DNA of 64,000 bases, taken from the NCBI GenBank assembly GCA_028692955.1, contig JAQUWH010000002.1:62001-126000 (forward strand), written 5' to 3'. Both the position numbers and the translations under genes were made by a program. Of the stretch, positions 9,844 through 16,607 are shown piece after piece. The stretch's first letter is position 1. Every line of letters begins with the position of its first letter. The DNA is from Clostridia bacterium. GTDB taxonomy: Bacteria > Bacillota > Clostridia > TANB77 > CAG-465. The notes under the pieces were generated by a model that did not search any database, was not told the origin of the DNA, and saw only the letters and a list, made by a program, of their open reading frames with translations.

Positions 9844-9881
9844 AGAAAAAAATAGACATGTTACAATAAGCAACATGTCTA
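9844..9881 (-). terminator. Rho-independent terminator of rpsO
   Basis: On the minus strand, TAGACATGTT pairs with AACATGTCTA (10 bp, 9-nt loop) and is followed by TTTTTTTC. It lies just after the rpsO stop and separates it from the hisS promoter. Confidence 0.9.
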
Positions 9882-9888
9882 CTTTCGA

Positions 9889-10152
9889 TTACTTTCTAAT
9901 ATTTAATTTTGCAATAACATCTCTATATCTTTCAACATCTTTGTTTTCAAGATATTTTAGTAATCTTTTTCTTTTACCAACCATGATTAAAAGACCACGT
10001 CTAGAATGATCATCTTTAATGTGTACTTTTAAATGTGCTGTCAATTCATTGATTCTTTCAGTTAAAAGTGCAATTTGTACTTCTGCAGAACCAGTATCAT
10101 TTTTTTCTCTAGCATAAGTTGATAAAATTTCGTTTTTTCTTTCTTTAGTCAT
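9889..10152 (-). CDS. rpsO: 30S ribosomal protein S15
   Basis: 87 residues, the normal length of S15. It starts [10 protein letters not shown] and has the family motifs [22 protein letters not shown] and RKRLLKYL. S15 binds helix 22 of 16S rRNA and nucleates the central domain of the 30S subunit. A strong AGGAGG precedes the ATG. In many bacteria rpsO is followed by pnp, but here it is followed by its own terminator and the synthetase operon. The leader contains a stable inverted repeat that could serve autoregulation. Confidence 0.97.
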   Translation of the reverse strand: MTKERKNEILSTYAREKNDTGSAEVQIALLTERINELTAHLKVHIKDDHSRRGLLIMVGKRKRLLKYLENKDVERYRDVIAKLNIRK

Positions 10153-10222
10153 TTCTAACTTCCTCCTTTTTTTCTAACTTGCCTATAGCTAAGATATAAC
10201 GAGAGGTTTTTTGTGTTATATC
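10153..10222 (-). promoter_or_regulatory. rpsO leader with inverted repeat and duplicated decamer
   Basis: GATATAAC (10193-10200) and GTTATATC (10215-10222) form a perfect 8-bp stem 40-70 nt upstream of the rpsO ATG. Between stem and start, the decamer AAGTTAGAAA occurs twice on the minus strand, flanking the AGGAGG. Ribosomal protein S15 is known to repress its own mRNA through leader structures in several phyla. Whether this leader does so is inference. Confidence 0.35.
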
Positions 10223-10272
10223 CGGGCAATAGGTGATATATAAATATGCCATAAAGACAATATTTAACTAAA

Positions 10273-11271
10273 TTATTTGATATATGGGTACGAGTTCACA
10301 TGGACGCCATTGATTCTTACTTCAAAGTGTAGATGGTTACCCGTTGAAAAACCAGTGGATCCCATTAATGAGATTGTTTGTCCTTGAGACACTTCCTGAC
10401 CGGCTTTTACTAGTAATTTACTACAATGCGCATACCAAGTAGATATACCATTTCCATGATCAATCTTTACGATATTACCATATGAACCAGCCCAACCAGA
10501 ATAGGTTACCAATCCATCTTTCCATGCATAGACAGGATCACCGTATTTACCAGCAATATCTGTACCAGTATGAATTGTTCCCCATCTCCATCCATAAGTA
10601 GATGAAATATATGTTGAAATAGTTGGCCATATGCCACCTTGCGCAAGAGAAGCATTTGCAATCGCGTCGCTTGCTTTCTGATTTGTTGAACTATTATTAG
10701 AATAATTCTGAGTTTTATTCGATTGTACAGGTTTATTTCTATCAACAATATCTTTTAAGATAGCATCTGCCTTTTCAAGCGTAGTAAGATCACCAAGTTC
10801 ACTCACTTTTTCCTCTTTTATTTGTACATCTAATTTTGCTACTTCTTTTTTTAAGTCTTCTACGTATTTATTAGCATCATCTTGTACATTAAAAGTCATT
10901 TTTTCTTCATTATTTACTAAAACTTTATATACTATAAATTCAGTTTTAATATTCCCTCTTAAATTTGTATATACATTCTGCTGTGATAGCAGGCTTTCTC
11001 TTATATAACTAGTCTCAAAAGTTGGTTCACTTTCTAAATATACTTTAACATTTGAATCAATATTTTGTTTTTCAATGACCAAATCATTGTAAACTTCATC
11101 AAATTGTTGTGGACTAGAAAAGTAACCTATACACTCACCATTTATGTATGTCTTAACGGCTGGTTTGTAATGGTTTAAAACCGTTATCATAACCGCACTA
11201 CAAATTAATACAAAAGATAAAATAGTAAATATAACAAACTTTAGTGTACTAAGTCTATTTTTCTTCTCCAT
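10273..11271 (-). CDS. Membrane-anchored M23 family metallopeptidase (distal copy)
   Basis: 332 residues. One N-terminal membrane helix (about 11-32, FVIFTILSFVLICSAV) precedes an extracytoplasmic region of about 170 residues. A C-terminal LytM/M23 domain carries the zinc ligands HTGTD and HLHFEV plus WYAHCSKLL. M23 enzymes cut peptidoglycan cross-bridges. It is 37 nt downstream of a closely related copy, with which it shares the hydrophobic anchor, the ING(E)xIGYFS segment and the ADAILKDIVDRNKPV linker. Both arose by tandem duplication. The two linkers after that point differ completely. Possible roles are cell elongation, separation or spore engulfment, and sequence does not decide between them. 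Confidence 0.88.
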   Translation of the reverse strand: MEKKNRLSTLKFVIFTILSFVLICSAVMITVLNHYKPAVKTYINGECIGYFSSPQQFDEVYNDLVIEKQNIDSNVKVYLESEPTFETSYIRESLLSQQNVYTNLRGNIKTEFIVYKVLVNNEEKMTFNVQDDANKYVEDLKKEVAKLDVQIKEEKVSELGDLTTLEKADAILKDIVDRNKPVQSNKTQNYSNNSSTNQKASDAIANASLAQGGIWPTISTYISSTYGWRWGTIHTGTDIAGKYGDPVYAWKDGLVTYSGWAGSYGNIVKIDHGNGISTWYAHCSKLLVKAGQEVSQGQTISLMGSTGFSTGNHLHFEVRINGVHVNSYPYIK

Positions 11272-11308
11272 TCGCTATGTTGCACCTTCCTTTGCAAAAA
11301 TGTATTTT

Positions 11309-12328
11309 TTACTTTCCTGCAATATATGGATATGGATTAACTGGGACTCCATTAACTCTTACTTCAAAGTGTAAATGTGGGCCTGTAACCCAACCAGTAC
11401 TACCGATTAAGGCAATTGTTTGACCTTGAGATACTTCTTGACCTGCAGACACTAATAGTTTACTACAGTGAGCATACCAAGTTGCCAAACCATTACCATG
11501 GTCTATTTTTATATAATTACCATAACTAGATGAATAACCAGCAAAAGTTACCGTACCAGTTTTATAAGCATAAATTGGATTTCCTGTTGCACCAGATCCG
11601 GTAATATCGATACCTGTATGGTAATCTCCTCTATAACCGAATGATGATGATACTTGTCTAAGGTTAGATGGCCATACGCCACCTTGTGCTAATGCTGTAT
11701 TAGCAACTTGTGTACTTGCACCATTATTTGTATATGTATTTTTAGCATATGTTTGAGTTGATACAACTACTTTAGGTGTCACAACCGGTTTATTTCTATC
11801 TACAATATCTTTTAAGATAGCATCCGCTCTTTCTAATGTTGTCATTTCACCTAACTGCGCAGTTTTTTCAACTTTAATTTCTGTATTTAATTTAGCGACT
11901 TCTTTCTTCAAGTCTTCTGAATACTTATTAGCATCATCTTGCGTATTAAAAGTCATTTTTTCTTCACCATTTACTGAAACTTTATAGATTGTATATTCTG
12001 TCTTCACTTCAGCTCTTAAATTTGTATAAATATTTTGTTCTTCTAAAAGATTAGATCTAATATAACTAGTTTCAAAAGTTGGTTCACTTTCTAAATATAC
12101 TTTAACGTTTGGATCAATATTTTGTTTTTCAGCAACTAAATCATTATATACTTCATCAAATTGTTGTGGATTCGAGAAGTATCCAATAAACTCACCATTT
12201 ATATATGTTTTTACGACAGGTTTGTATTGATTTAAAACTGTTATTGCAACAGCACTAAATATTAGTACGATACCTCCTATTGTAAGAAAAATAAATCGTA
12301 AGGTGCTGAGCACACTTTTTTTACCCAT
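11309..12328 (-). CDS. Membrane-anchored M23 family metallopeptidase (proximal copy)
   Basis: 339 residues, with the same architecture as its downstream duplicate: N-terminal helix, a periplasm-like spacer domain (TYINGEFIGYFSN, VYLESEPTFETSYIR), a short Thr/Asn-rich linker, then a LytM domain with HTGID and HLHFEVRVNG. All zinc-site residues are present, so it should be an active peptidoglycan endopeptidase. The catalytic loop has a GSGATG insertion not found in the downstream copy. Two tandem promoters lie upstream, one of them a perfect consensus, so the pair is probably well expressed in vegetative cells. Confidence 0.88.
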   Translation of the reverse strand: MGKKSVLSTLRFIFLTIGGIVLIFSAVAITVLNQYKPVVKTYINGEFIGYFSNPQQFDEVYNDLVAEKQNIDPNVKVYLESEPTFETSYIRSNLLEEQNIYTNLRAEVKTEYTIYKVSVNGEEKMTFNTQDDANKYSEDLKKEVAKLNTEIKVEKTAQLGEMTTLERADAILKDIVDRNKPVVTPKVVVSTQTYAKNTYTNNGASTQVANTALAQGGVWPSNLRQVSSSFGYRGDYHTGIDITGSGATGNPIYAYKTGTVTFAGYSSSYGNYIKIDHGNGLATWYAHCSKLLVSAGQEVSQGQTIALIGSTGWVTGPHLHFEVRVNGVPVNPYPYIAGK

Positions 12329-12368
12329 AATTAAATTTAACCCCTTCCTTTTACTAGGTCACTCTATA

Positions 12369-12397
12369 ATTATAACATATTATTTTATTTTTGTCAA
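12369..12397 (-). promoter_or_regulatory. Perfect-consensus sigma-A promoter of the M23 pair
   Basis: Minus strand: TTGACA (12397-12392), 17-bp AT-rich spacer, TATAAT (12374-12369). Both hexamers match consensus exactly. The transcript would start near 12362, about 34 nt before the M23 ATG, with AAGGAAGGGG as ribosome binding site. Confidence 0.85.
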
Positions 12398-12525
12398 ATT
12401 TTATGGTTTCTACTATCATTTGTATCTATGGAAATTTTACCATATACTACATTATATGTCAACAGTATTACATTTTCTAGCAAAAAAATCGTAAAAGCTA
12501 CTAATATCAACAAATATCGCTTCAT
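12394..12525 (-). CDS. Possible 43-residue membrane or secreted small protein
   Basis: ATG at 12525 with GGGGGAG nine bases upstream opens a frame encoding MKRYLLILVAFTIFLLENV followed by a short polar tail ending at TGA 12394-12396. The basic start plus hydrophobic run looks like a signal peptide or a single membrane helix. Its stop codon overlaps the -35 box of the consensus M23 promoter, and another promoter-like element (12434-12462) lies inside the frame. It could therefore be a genuine small gene, a leader peptide, or chance. No homologue is recognised. It fills part of the otherwise gene-free stretch 12329-12728. Confidence 0.35.
   Translation of the reverse strand: MKRYLLILVAFTIFLLENVILLTYNVVYGKISIDTNDSRNHKI
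12434..12462 (-). promoter_or_regulatory. Second, upstream promoter toward the M23 pair
   Basis: Minus strand: TTGACA (12462-12457), 17-bp spacer, TAAAAT (12439-12434). It lies 65 bp upstream of the perfect-consensus promoter in the same orientation and inside the possible small gene. Confidence 0.55.
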
Positions 12526-12654
12526 ACCCTATCACTCCCCCTATTTAATTTCGAAAAAATACCTTATCATATGTCAATTATTTAAAATATGATGCCAAGT
12601 CTCCATTGATTACATAATAATTTAAGAGATGCAATAGATTTTTTGATAAAATCA

Positions 12655-12683
12655 TTGTTTTTTTTCATGAAATGTTGTATAAT
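12655..12683 (+). promoter_or_regulatory. Sigma-A-type promoter of nfeD
   Basis: TTGTTT (12655-12660), 17-bp spacer, TATAAT (12678-12683), with the nfeD ribosome binding site AAAGGAGG about 30 nt downstream. Confidence 0.6.
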
Positions 12684-12728
12684 TAGTATTGTATAATTAA
12701 TATACTTAATTTGAAAGGAGGAATACAA

Positions 12729-13151
12729 ATGTGGGTTATATGGTTAATCCTTTGTGGTGTATTTCTTTTAATTGAAATTTTTACAGTTTCATTTTTAATG
12801 TTCTGGCCAGGTATTGGAGCATTTCTTGCATTTATCACAAGCTTAATTACGGATAATGAAGTAATACAAGTTGCTGTATTTGTAGTCTCTACTACTTTAA
12901 TGATCATATTCATGAAACCATTAGTAAAAAAATTATTTAAGAATAAAGATAATACAAAAATGAATAACGATAGTATAATTGGAAAAAACGGAGTTGTTGT
13001 AAAAGACATTGATCCTTTAAATTCTACTGGACAAGTAAAAGTAAACGGAGAATTATGGTCAGCTTTTACAGAAGAAAAGAAAATCACATCTGGTACTACT
13101 GTTTCTGTTTTATCAATTGAAGGTGTGAAATTAAAAGTAAAAAAAGTGTAA
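12729..13151 (+). CDS. NfeD-like membrane protein
   Basis: 140 residues. Two or three membrane helices (WVIWLILCGVFLLIEIF, then about 25-75) are followed by a small C-terminal OB-fold domain (IIGKNGVVVKDIDP, GQVKVNGELW). This is the short NfeD type that sits beside SPFH/flotillin proteins and is thought to help organise membrane microdomains. A TTG codon at 12711 is in frame, but the AAAGGAGG lies between it and the ATG at 12729, so the ATG is chosen. The flotillin-like gene follows 21 nt later, the conserved pairing for this family. Confidence 0.9.
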   Translation: MWVIWLILCGVFLLIEIFTVSFLMFWPGIGAFLAFITSLITDNEVIQVAVFVVSTTLMIIFMKPLVKKLFKNKDNTKMNNDSIIGKNGVVVKDIDPLNSTGQVKVNGELWSAFTEEKKITSGTTVSVLSIEGVKLKVKKV

Positions 13152-13172
13152 AATCTGTTAGGAGGGTTTTTT

Positions 13173-14111
13173 ATGGAAATATTTTTTATAATCGTCATGG
13201 TTATAGTTATCATTATTGCTCTTAGCTCTATTAAAGTAGTAAGACAATCAGAAGTTCGTATTGTTGAACGTTTAGGTAGGTATAATAAAACAGCAGAAGC
13301 TGGTTTAAATTTTATACTTCCCTTTGCCGATAAAATTAGAGCTGTTGTAAGTTTAAAACAACAAACAATGGACGTTACTCCTCAAAGTGTTATCACAAGA
13401 GATAACGTTACAATTACAATTGATACAGTTGTATTCTACCAAATCATGGATCCAGTAAAAGCTGTTTATGAAATAGAGAGCTTACAAAAAGGTATTGCCT
13501 ATATCGCTATTACTACGATTCGTGATATAGTTGGTAAAATGGATTTAGATAGTACATTTAGTTCTAGAGATGCTATCAATACACAACTTAGAGATGTCCT
13601 TGATGAAGCAACAGATAAATGGGGATGTAAAGTTGATCGTGTAGAAATTAAAGATATTAAACCACCAGTTGATATCAGAGACGCAATGGAAAAACAAATG
13701 AACGCAGAAAGAAATAAAAGAGCAAACATACTAGAAGCAGAAGGTAAACGTCAAGCAGATATTACACTTGCTGAAGGTAAAAAACAAGCTACTATTTTAA
13801 ATGCAGAAGCAGAACGCGAATCAAGTATCAGACGTGCACAAGGTATTAGAGAAGCAAGAATATTAGAAGCAGAAGGTAATGCTGAAGCAATCCAAAAAGT
13901 TGCAGTAGCAAAAGCCCAAGAGATTAATATGGTATACAAAGCGATTATGGATGCAAAACCAGATGAGAATCTAGTTGCAATTAAATCATTAGAAGCTTTA
14001 GAGAACATCTCTCAAGGTCCTGCTAATAAAGTATTTATTCCTTTTGATGCTAACAAAGCAATGGGTGCTTTAGGTGCTGCTAGTGAAATATTAAAATCTG
14101 ATAAAAAATAA
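13173..14111 (+). CDS. SPFH/band 7 (stomatin/flotillin-like) membrane scaffold protein
   Basis: 312 residues. A single N-terminal membrane helix is followed by the SPFH domain (VRQSEVRIVERLGRY, VTPQSVITRDNVTI, PVKAVYEIES). A long Ala/Glu/Arg-rich coiled coil covers residues about 170-245 (EAEGKRQADI, EAEGKKQATI repeats). Members oligomerise on the inner leaflet and recruit proteases or signalling proteins. Paired with nfeD upstream, as in the B. subtilis YuaF/FloT or E. coli QmcA systems. It resembles the stomatin/QmcA branch more than FloT, since it is short and has no long C-terminal extension. A hairpin terminator follows. Confidence 0.93.
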   Translation: MEIFFIIVMVIVIIIALSSIKVVRQSEVRIVERLGRYNKTAEAGLNFILPFADKIRAVVSLKQQTMDVTPQSVITRDNVTITIDTVVFYQIMDPVKAVYEIESLQKGIAYIAITTIRDIVGKMDLDSTFSSRDAINTQLRDVLDEATDKWGCKVDRVEIKDIKPPVDIRDAMEKQMNAERNKRANILEAEGKRQADITLAEGKKQATILNAEAERESSIRRAQGIREARILEAEGNAEAIQKVAVAKAQEINMVYKAIMDAKPDENLVAIKSLEALENISQGPANKVFIPFDANKAMGALGAASEILKSDKK

Positions 14112-14120
14112 GGATAAAAT

Positions 14121-14151
14121 AAAAAGGGGGATGTTTCTATCCCTCTTTTTT
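14121..14151 (+). terminator. Terminator after the SPFH gene
   Basis: AAAGGGGGAT pairs with ATCCCTCTTT over a 6-nt loop and ends in TTTTTTAT. Confidence 0.85.
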
Positions 14152-14232
14152 ATGGCTATTATTGCAAAAGAATGATATAAAAAAATATTATTTTTTAAAA
14201 CTAGTTTTAACATATTTTTTGTCAAAAAAGTC

Positions 14233-14261
14233 TTGACTTTTGCATATACATATATTATAAT
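14233..14261 (+). promoter_or_regulatory. Promoter of tRNA-CAU
   Basis: TTGACT (14233-14238), 17-bp spacer, TATAAT (14256-14261), 20 bp upstream of the mature tRNA. Confidence 0.75.
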
Positions 14262-14280
14262 ATAAATGTTCAACATGAGT

Positions 14281-14357
14281 GGGCCTTTAGCTCAGTTGGT
14301 CAGAGCACCCGGCTCATAACCGGATGGTCCGGGGTTCGAATCCCTGAAGGCCCACCA
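14281..14357 (+). tRNA. tRNA with CAU anticodon (Met elongator or Ile2)
   Basis: The acceptor stem GGGCCTT/AAGGCCC, D arm with TTAGCTCAGTTGGTCAGAGC, anticodon loop CTCATAA, T arm GGTTCGAATCC and encoded CCA are all present. The acceptor stem does not have the unpaired first base expected of an initiator tRNA. The GGCTCATAACC anticodon arm is also common in tRNA-Ile2, whose C34 is modified by TilS to lysidine, so Met and Ile identities cannot be separated by eye. Confidence 0.95.
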
Positions 14358-14387
14358 TTTGTTATATTATCTTATGGACAACTTATA

Positions 14388-14416
14388 TTGACAGATTTTA
14401 AGTAATGTGTTATGAT
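14388..14416 (+). promoter_or_regulatory. Promoter of tRNA-Tyr
   Basis: Consensus TTGACA (14388-14393), 17-bp spacer, TATGAT (14411-14416), about 60 bp upstream of the tRNA. Separate promoters suggest the two tRNAs are independently transcribed, since there is no terminator between them. Confidence 0.7.
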
Positions 14417-14476
14417 ATTATCATCTTAGTTTGGTACAGTAAAATACAATTAATCTATGTCAATACTATTAAATAT

Positions 14477-14562
14477 GGGTAGGTGTCCGAGTGGCTAAAG
14501 GAGGCAGACTGTAAATCTGTTGACGTACGTCTACGATGGTTCGAATCCATCCCTGCCCACCA
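14477..14562 (+). tRNA. tRNA-Tyr (GTA)
   Basis: Acceptor stem GGGTAGG/CCTGCCC, anticodon loop CTGTAAA in an AGA/TCT stem, a long class II variable arm (TGACGTACGTCTAC), T arm GGTTCGAATCC and encoded CCA. The extended variable arm together with the GTA anticodon is diagnostic of bacterial tRNA-Tyr. Confidence 0.96.
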
Positions 14563-14569
14563 TACAAAT

Positions 14570-14616
14570 AACTTGTCTCTAAAATTGATTCAATTCTAGA
14601 GACAAGTTATTTTTTA
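14570..14616 (+). terminator. Strong terminator after tRNA-Tyr
   Basis: AACTTGTCTCTA (14570-14581) pairs with TAGAGACAAGTT (14597-14608), with AATTG/CAATT extending the stem inside, followed by ATTTTTTA. Confidence 0.92.
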
Positions 14617-14656
14617 CTTTTACAATTATTTTTTATTATTTTAGGGTGACAGATTT

Positions 14657-15580
14657 TTATTTGTTTTTAAATAAACTTAATTGTTCTCCATACGAATCAT
14701 ATTGTTTCAATTTCATATTCATTGCTTTCATGTAATTTCTAGGAATTCCATACTTTTTAATTAATTCGTTGATTCTCTTATTTGCCATTAGTTTATATTC
14801 TTTATTTAATCTTCCATCTTGATATAGCATACATATATTGTGATATAAATCTGGATAAGTATGATAGATAAAATTTAAGAACACCTTTTTTGTTTCACCA
14901 CGTAAATTAAGTAGTGATGGTATCACATAATCAACTTTAACATCATTTGCCATAGCATAAAGACTATTTAAATTTTCATAGCTATCTGTTAAATACGGAA
15001 TAATAGGCATGTTATGAAGTCCGACAGAAGCACCTGTTTTTTTCATTTCCCTTAGTACCTCTACTCTTCTTTTCGAACATACCGCACCAGGTTCTATTTT
15101 TCTTGCAATATCTTCATTCATTGTAGTAATGGTACAAGCAATATTGACTGCACTTACCTTGGAGAGTTCATCAATAAGTGAAATATCTCTTAATATTAAG
15201 TCTGATTTTGTTGATATAATGGCAGGTGTCTTGTATTTAATAAGGAGTTTTAAAATATCTGGCATCAATTTATAACTTTCTTCACAAGGTTGATAGCTAT
15301 CCGTTACTCCCCCTATATTGATTACTTCTCTATTCCACCTTCTTGCTCTTAATTCTTGCTCTAATCTATCAACTACATTTGTTTTAACATAGACATGATC
15401 AAAGAAATTTTTATCTTCGATATACTGATGCGAATATACCGCAAAGCAATATCTACATTTATGTTCGCACCCTCTATATATATTTAAATCCCATTTATAT
15501 GGTAACATACTGCTATTAATCTTATTTAAAGCACTCTTACATATGATTTTTTTACATTTATATTGTCCTTCGTTTTCCAT
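14657..15580 (-). CDS. Radical SAM protein of the spore photoproduct lyase-like (SPL) family
   Basis: 307 residues. The iron-sulfur motif RGCEHKCRYCF (C-x3-C-x2-C) lies at about residues 36-46, followed by the family motifs NIGGVTDSYQPCE and STKSDL. This matches the SPL-like branch often annotated as Rv2578c-type radical SAM, whose substrates are mostly unknown. True spore photoproduct lyase carries additional DNA-binding features that I do not see, so a DNA repair role is not claimed. It is a monocistronic minus-strand gene between the tRNA terminator and a divergent small gene. Confidence 0.85.
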   Translation of the reverse strand: MENEGQYKCKKIICKSALNKINSSMLPYKWDLNIYRGCEHKCRYCFAVYSHQYIEDKNFFDHVYVKTNVVDRLEQELRARRWNREVINIGGVTDSYQPCEESYKLMPDILKLLIKYKTPAIISTKSDLILRDISLIDELSKVSAVNIACTITTMNEDIARKIEPGAVCSKRRVEVLREMKKTGASVGLHNMPIIPYLTDSYENLNSLYAMANDVKVDYVIPSLLNLRGETKKVFLNFIYHTYPDLYHNICMLYQDGRLNKEYKLMANKRINELIKKYGIPRNYMKAMNMKLKQYDSYGEQLSLFKNK

Positions 15581-15675
15581 TATAATTACCTCATTTACAT
15601 GATTATATTACATATATAAATATAATTCAAGTATTTTATGAACATTAGTTCTCAAAGTGCTTCTTTTTCTCATTA

Positions 15676-15704
15676 TTGATTTATTGTGCTATTTATGTTA
15701 TAAT
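15676..15704 (+). promoter_or_regulatory. Promoter of the 110-residue hypothetical gene
   Basis: TTGATT (15676-15681), 17-bp spacer, TATAAT (15699-15704), 32 bp upstream of the ATG. Confidence 0.65.
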
Positions 15705-15736
15705 CTGGTAAATAAAATTGTATAGGGGGATTTTAA

Positions 15737-16069
15737 ATGAAGTACCGAAAAATAGATGAGTTTATTAACCGGCAAAATATATTAGTTGCTAAATTAGAAA
15801 AAAAACTTAGTTCAAAATGTGATATTGAATATGAAGAATATTTACAGTGTCCTACTTATCTAGAAAATCCGTCTAGACAACGTATACCAGGTTCAACTAT
15901 TAAATACACTTGTGGGCCTCAAAGAATACATGTTATCATTACGATACATAGAGCGATAGGAAAAAAAGAACAATGGATTATTAGGGATATTCTAAAGAGA
16001 TGGCATGAAATCAAAGCAAATCAGATTTTTTACCACGTCAACCCAAATAATATAACTAATAACAAATGA
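15737..16069 (+). CDS. Hypothetical protein, 110 residues
   Basis: No family is recognised. It starts MKYRKIDEFINRQNILVAKLEKKL. It is basic, without signal peptide or membrane helix, and has three cysteines (CDIEY, LQCPTY, YTCGPQ). The C-terminal half (GPQRIHVIITIHRAIG) could be a small alpha/beta fold. GGGGGA lies 9 nt before the ATG, a good promoter precedes it and a strong hairpin follows, so it is very likely expressed as a single gene. Confidence 0.6.
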   Translation: MKYRKIDEFINRQNILVAKLEKKLSSKCDIEYEEYLQCPTYLENPSRQRIPGSTIKYTCGPQRIHVIITIHRAIGKKEQWIIRDILKRWHEIKANQIFYHVNPNNITNNK

Positions 16070-16086
16070 ATAAAGGAAAAGAAAAA

Positions 16087-16119
16087 ATAGTGTGGCAATC
16101 TAATATTGCCACACTATTT
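16087..16119. terminator. Bidirectional hairpin terminator
   Basis: ATAGTGTGGCAAT (16087-16099) pairs perfectly with ATTGCCACACTAT (16105-16117) around a 5-nt loop. T-rich sequence follows on both strands (TTTCTATTTG on plus, TTTTTTC on minus). It serves the 110-residue gene and the convergent 60-residue gene. Confidence 0.88.
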
Positions 16120-16302
16120 CTATTTGTTTTTTGTTTTTTCTTCTATCTCTTCTACCTTGATTTTTTGTTCTGTAGTATTCGTCCAATGATGGTCTCTTGG
16201 TACGAAATCATAACCTTTTTTTGCAATATCTTTTTTATCTTCTCTTTCGATTTCTAGATTATATTTTAAATCCACTTTACCTTTATTATTTTTTTCTTTC
16301 AT
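16120..16302 (-). CDS. Hypothetical small charged protein, 60 residues
   Basis: ATG at 16302 is preceded by AGGTGAT. A GTG nine bases upstream is in frame but lies in the ribosome binding site. The product is highly charged (many Lys/Glu) with one aromatic core, GYDFVPRDHHWTN, and no membrane segment. The stop directly abuts a strong convergent terminator, which supports a real gene. No family recognised. It could be a nucleic-acid- or spore-associated small protein, but nothing in the sequence proves it. Confidence 0.5.
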   Translation of the reverse strand: MKEKNNKGKVDLKYNLEIEREDKKDIAKKGYDFVPRDHHWTNTTEQKIKVEEIEEKTKNK

Positions 16303-16371
16303 TCTTATCACCTAATCATAGTATTATCTTAACAAGAATTATTATGCACAAAAAAAGAAGATATCCATCTT

Positions 16372-16596
16372 CTATTCTTGTTCGAAAGTTTCTTCTGTTA
16401 TGTTTCCATTTTCCTGTTTTACTAACAGATTAATTCTTTTTTCAGCATTATCTAATTTTTCACTACATTCTTTAGAAAGTTTAATCCCTTTTTCAAATTC
16501 TACAATTGCTTGCTCTAAACCTAAATCGCCTCTTTCAATATCTGTTGCTATTTTTTCAAGTTCAGACAAGCTTTCCTCAAAAGTTTTTTCAGCCAT
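16372..16596 (-). CDS. xseB: Exodeoxyribonuclease VII small subunit
   Basis: 74 residues, the usual XseB size, with the family pattern FEESLSELEKIATDIERGDLGLEQAI and EKGIKLSKECSEKL forming two helices. It binds the C-terminal coiled coil of XseA to make the multimeric ssDNA exonuclease. It sits 11 nt downstream of xseA, in the normal order. Confidence 0.95.
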   Translation of the reverse strand: MAEKTFEESLSELEKIATDIERGDLGLEQAIVEFEKGIKLSKECSEKLDNAEKRINLLVKQENGNITEETFEQE

Positions 16597-16607
16597 AATA
16601 TTTCCTC

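Noticed and set aside
14657-15580. Spore photoproduct lyase itself
   Set aside because: The radical SAM motif and family motifs fit, but it lacks features specific to true SplB, so only the broader SPL-like family is claimed.
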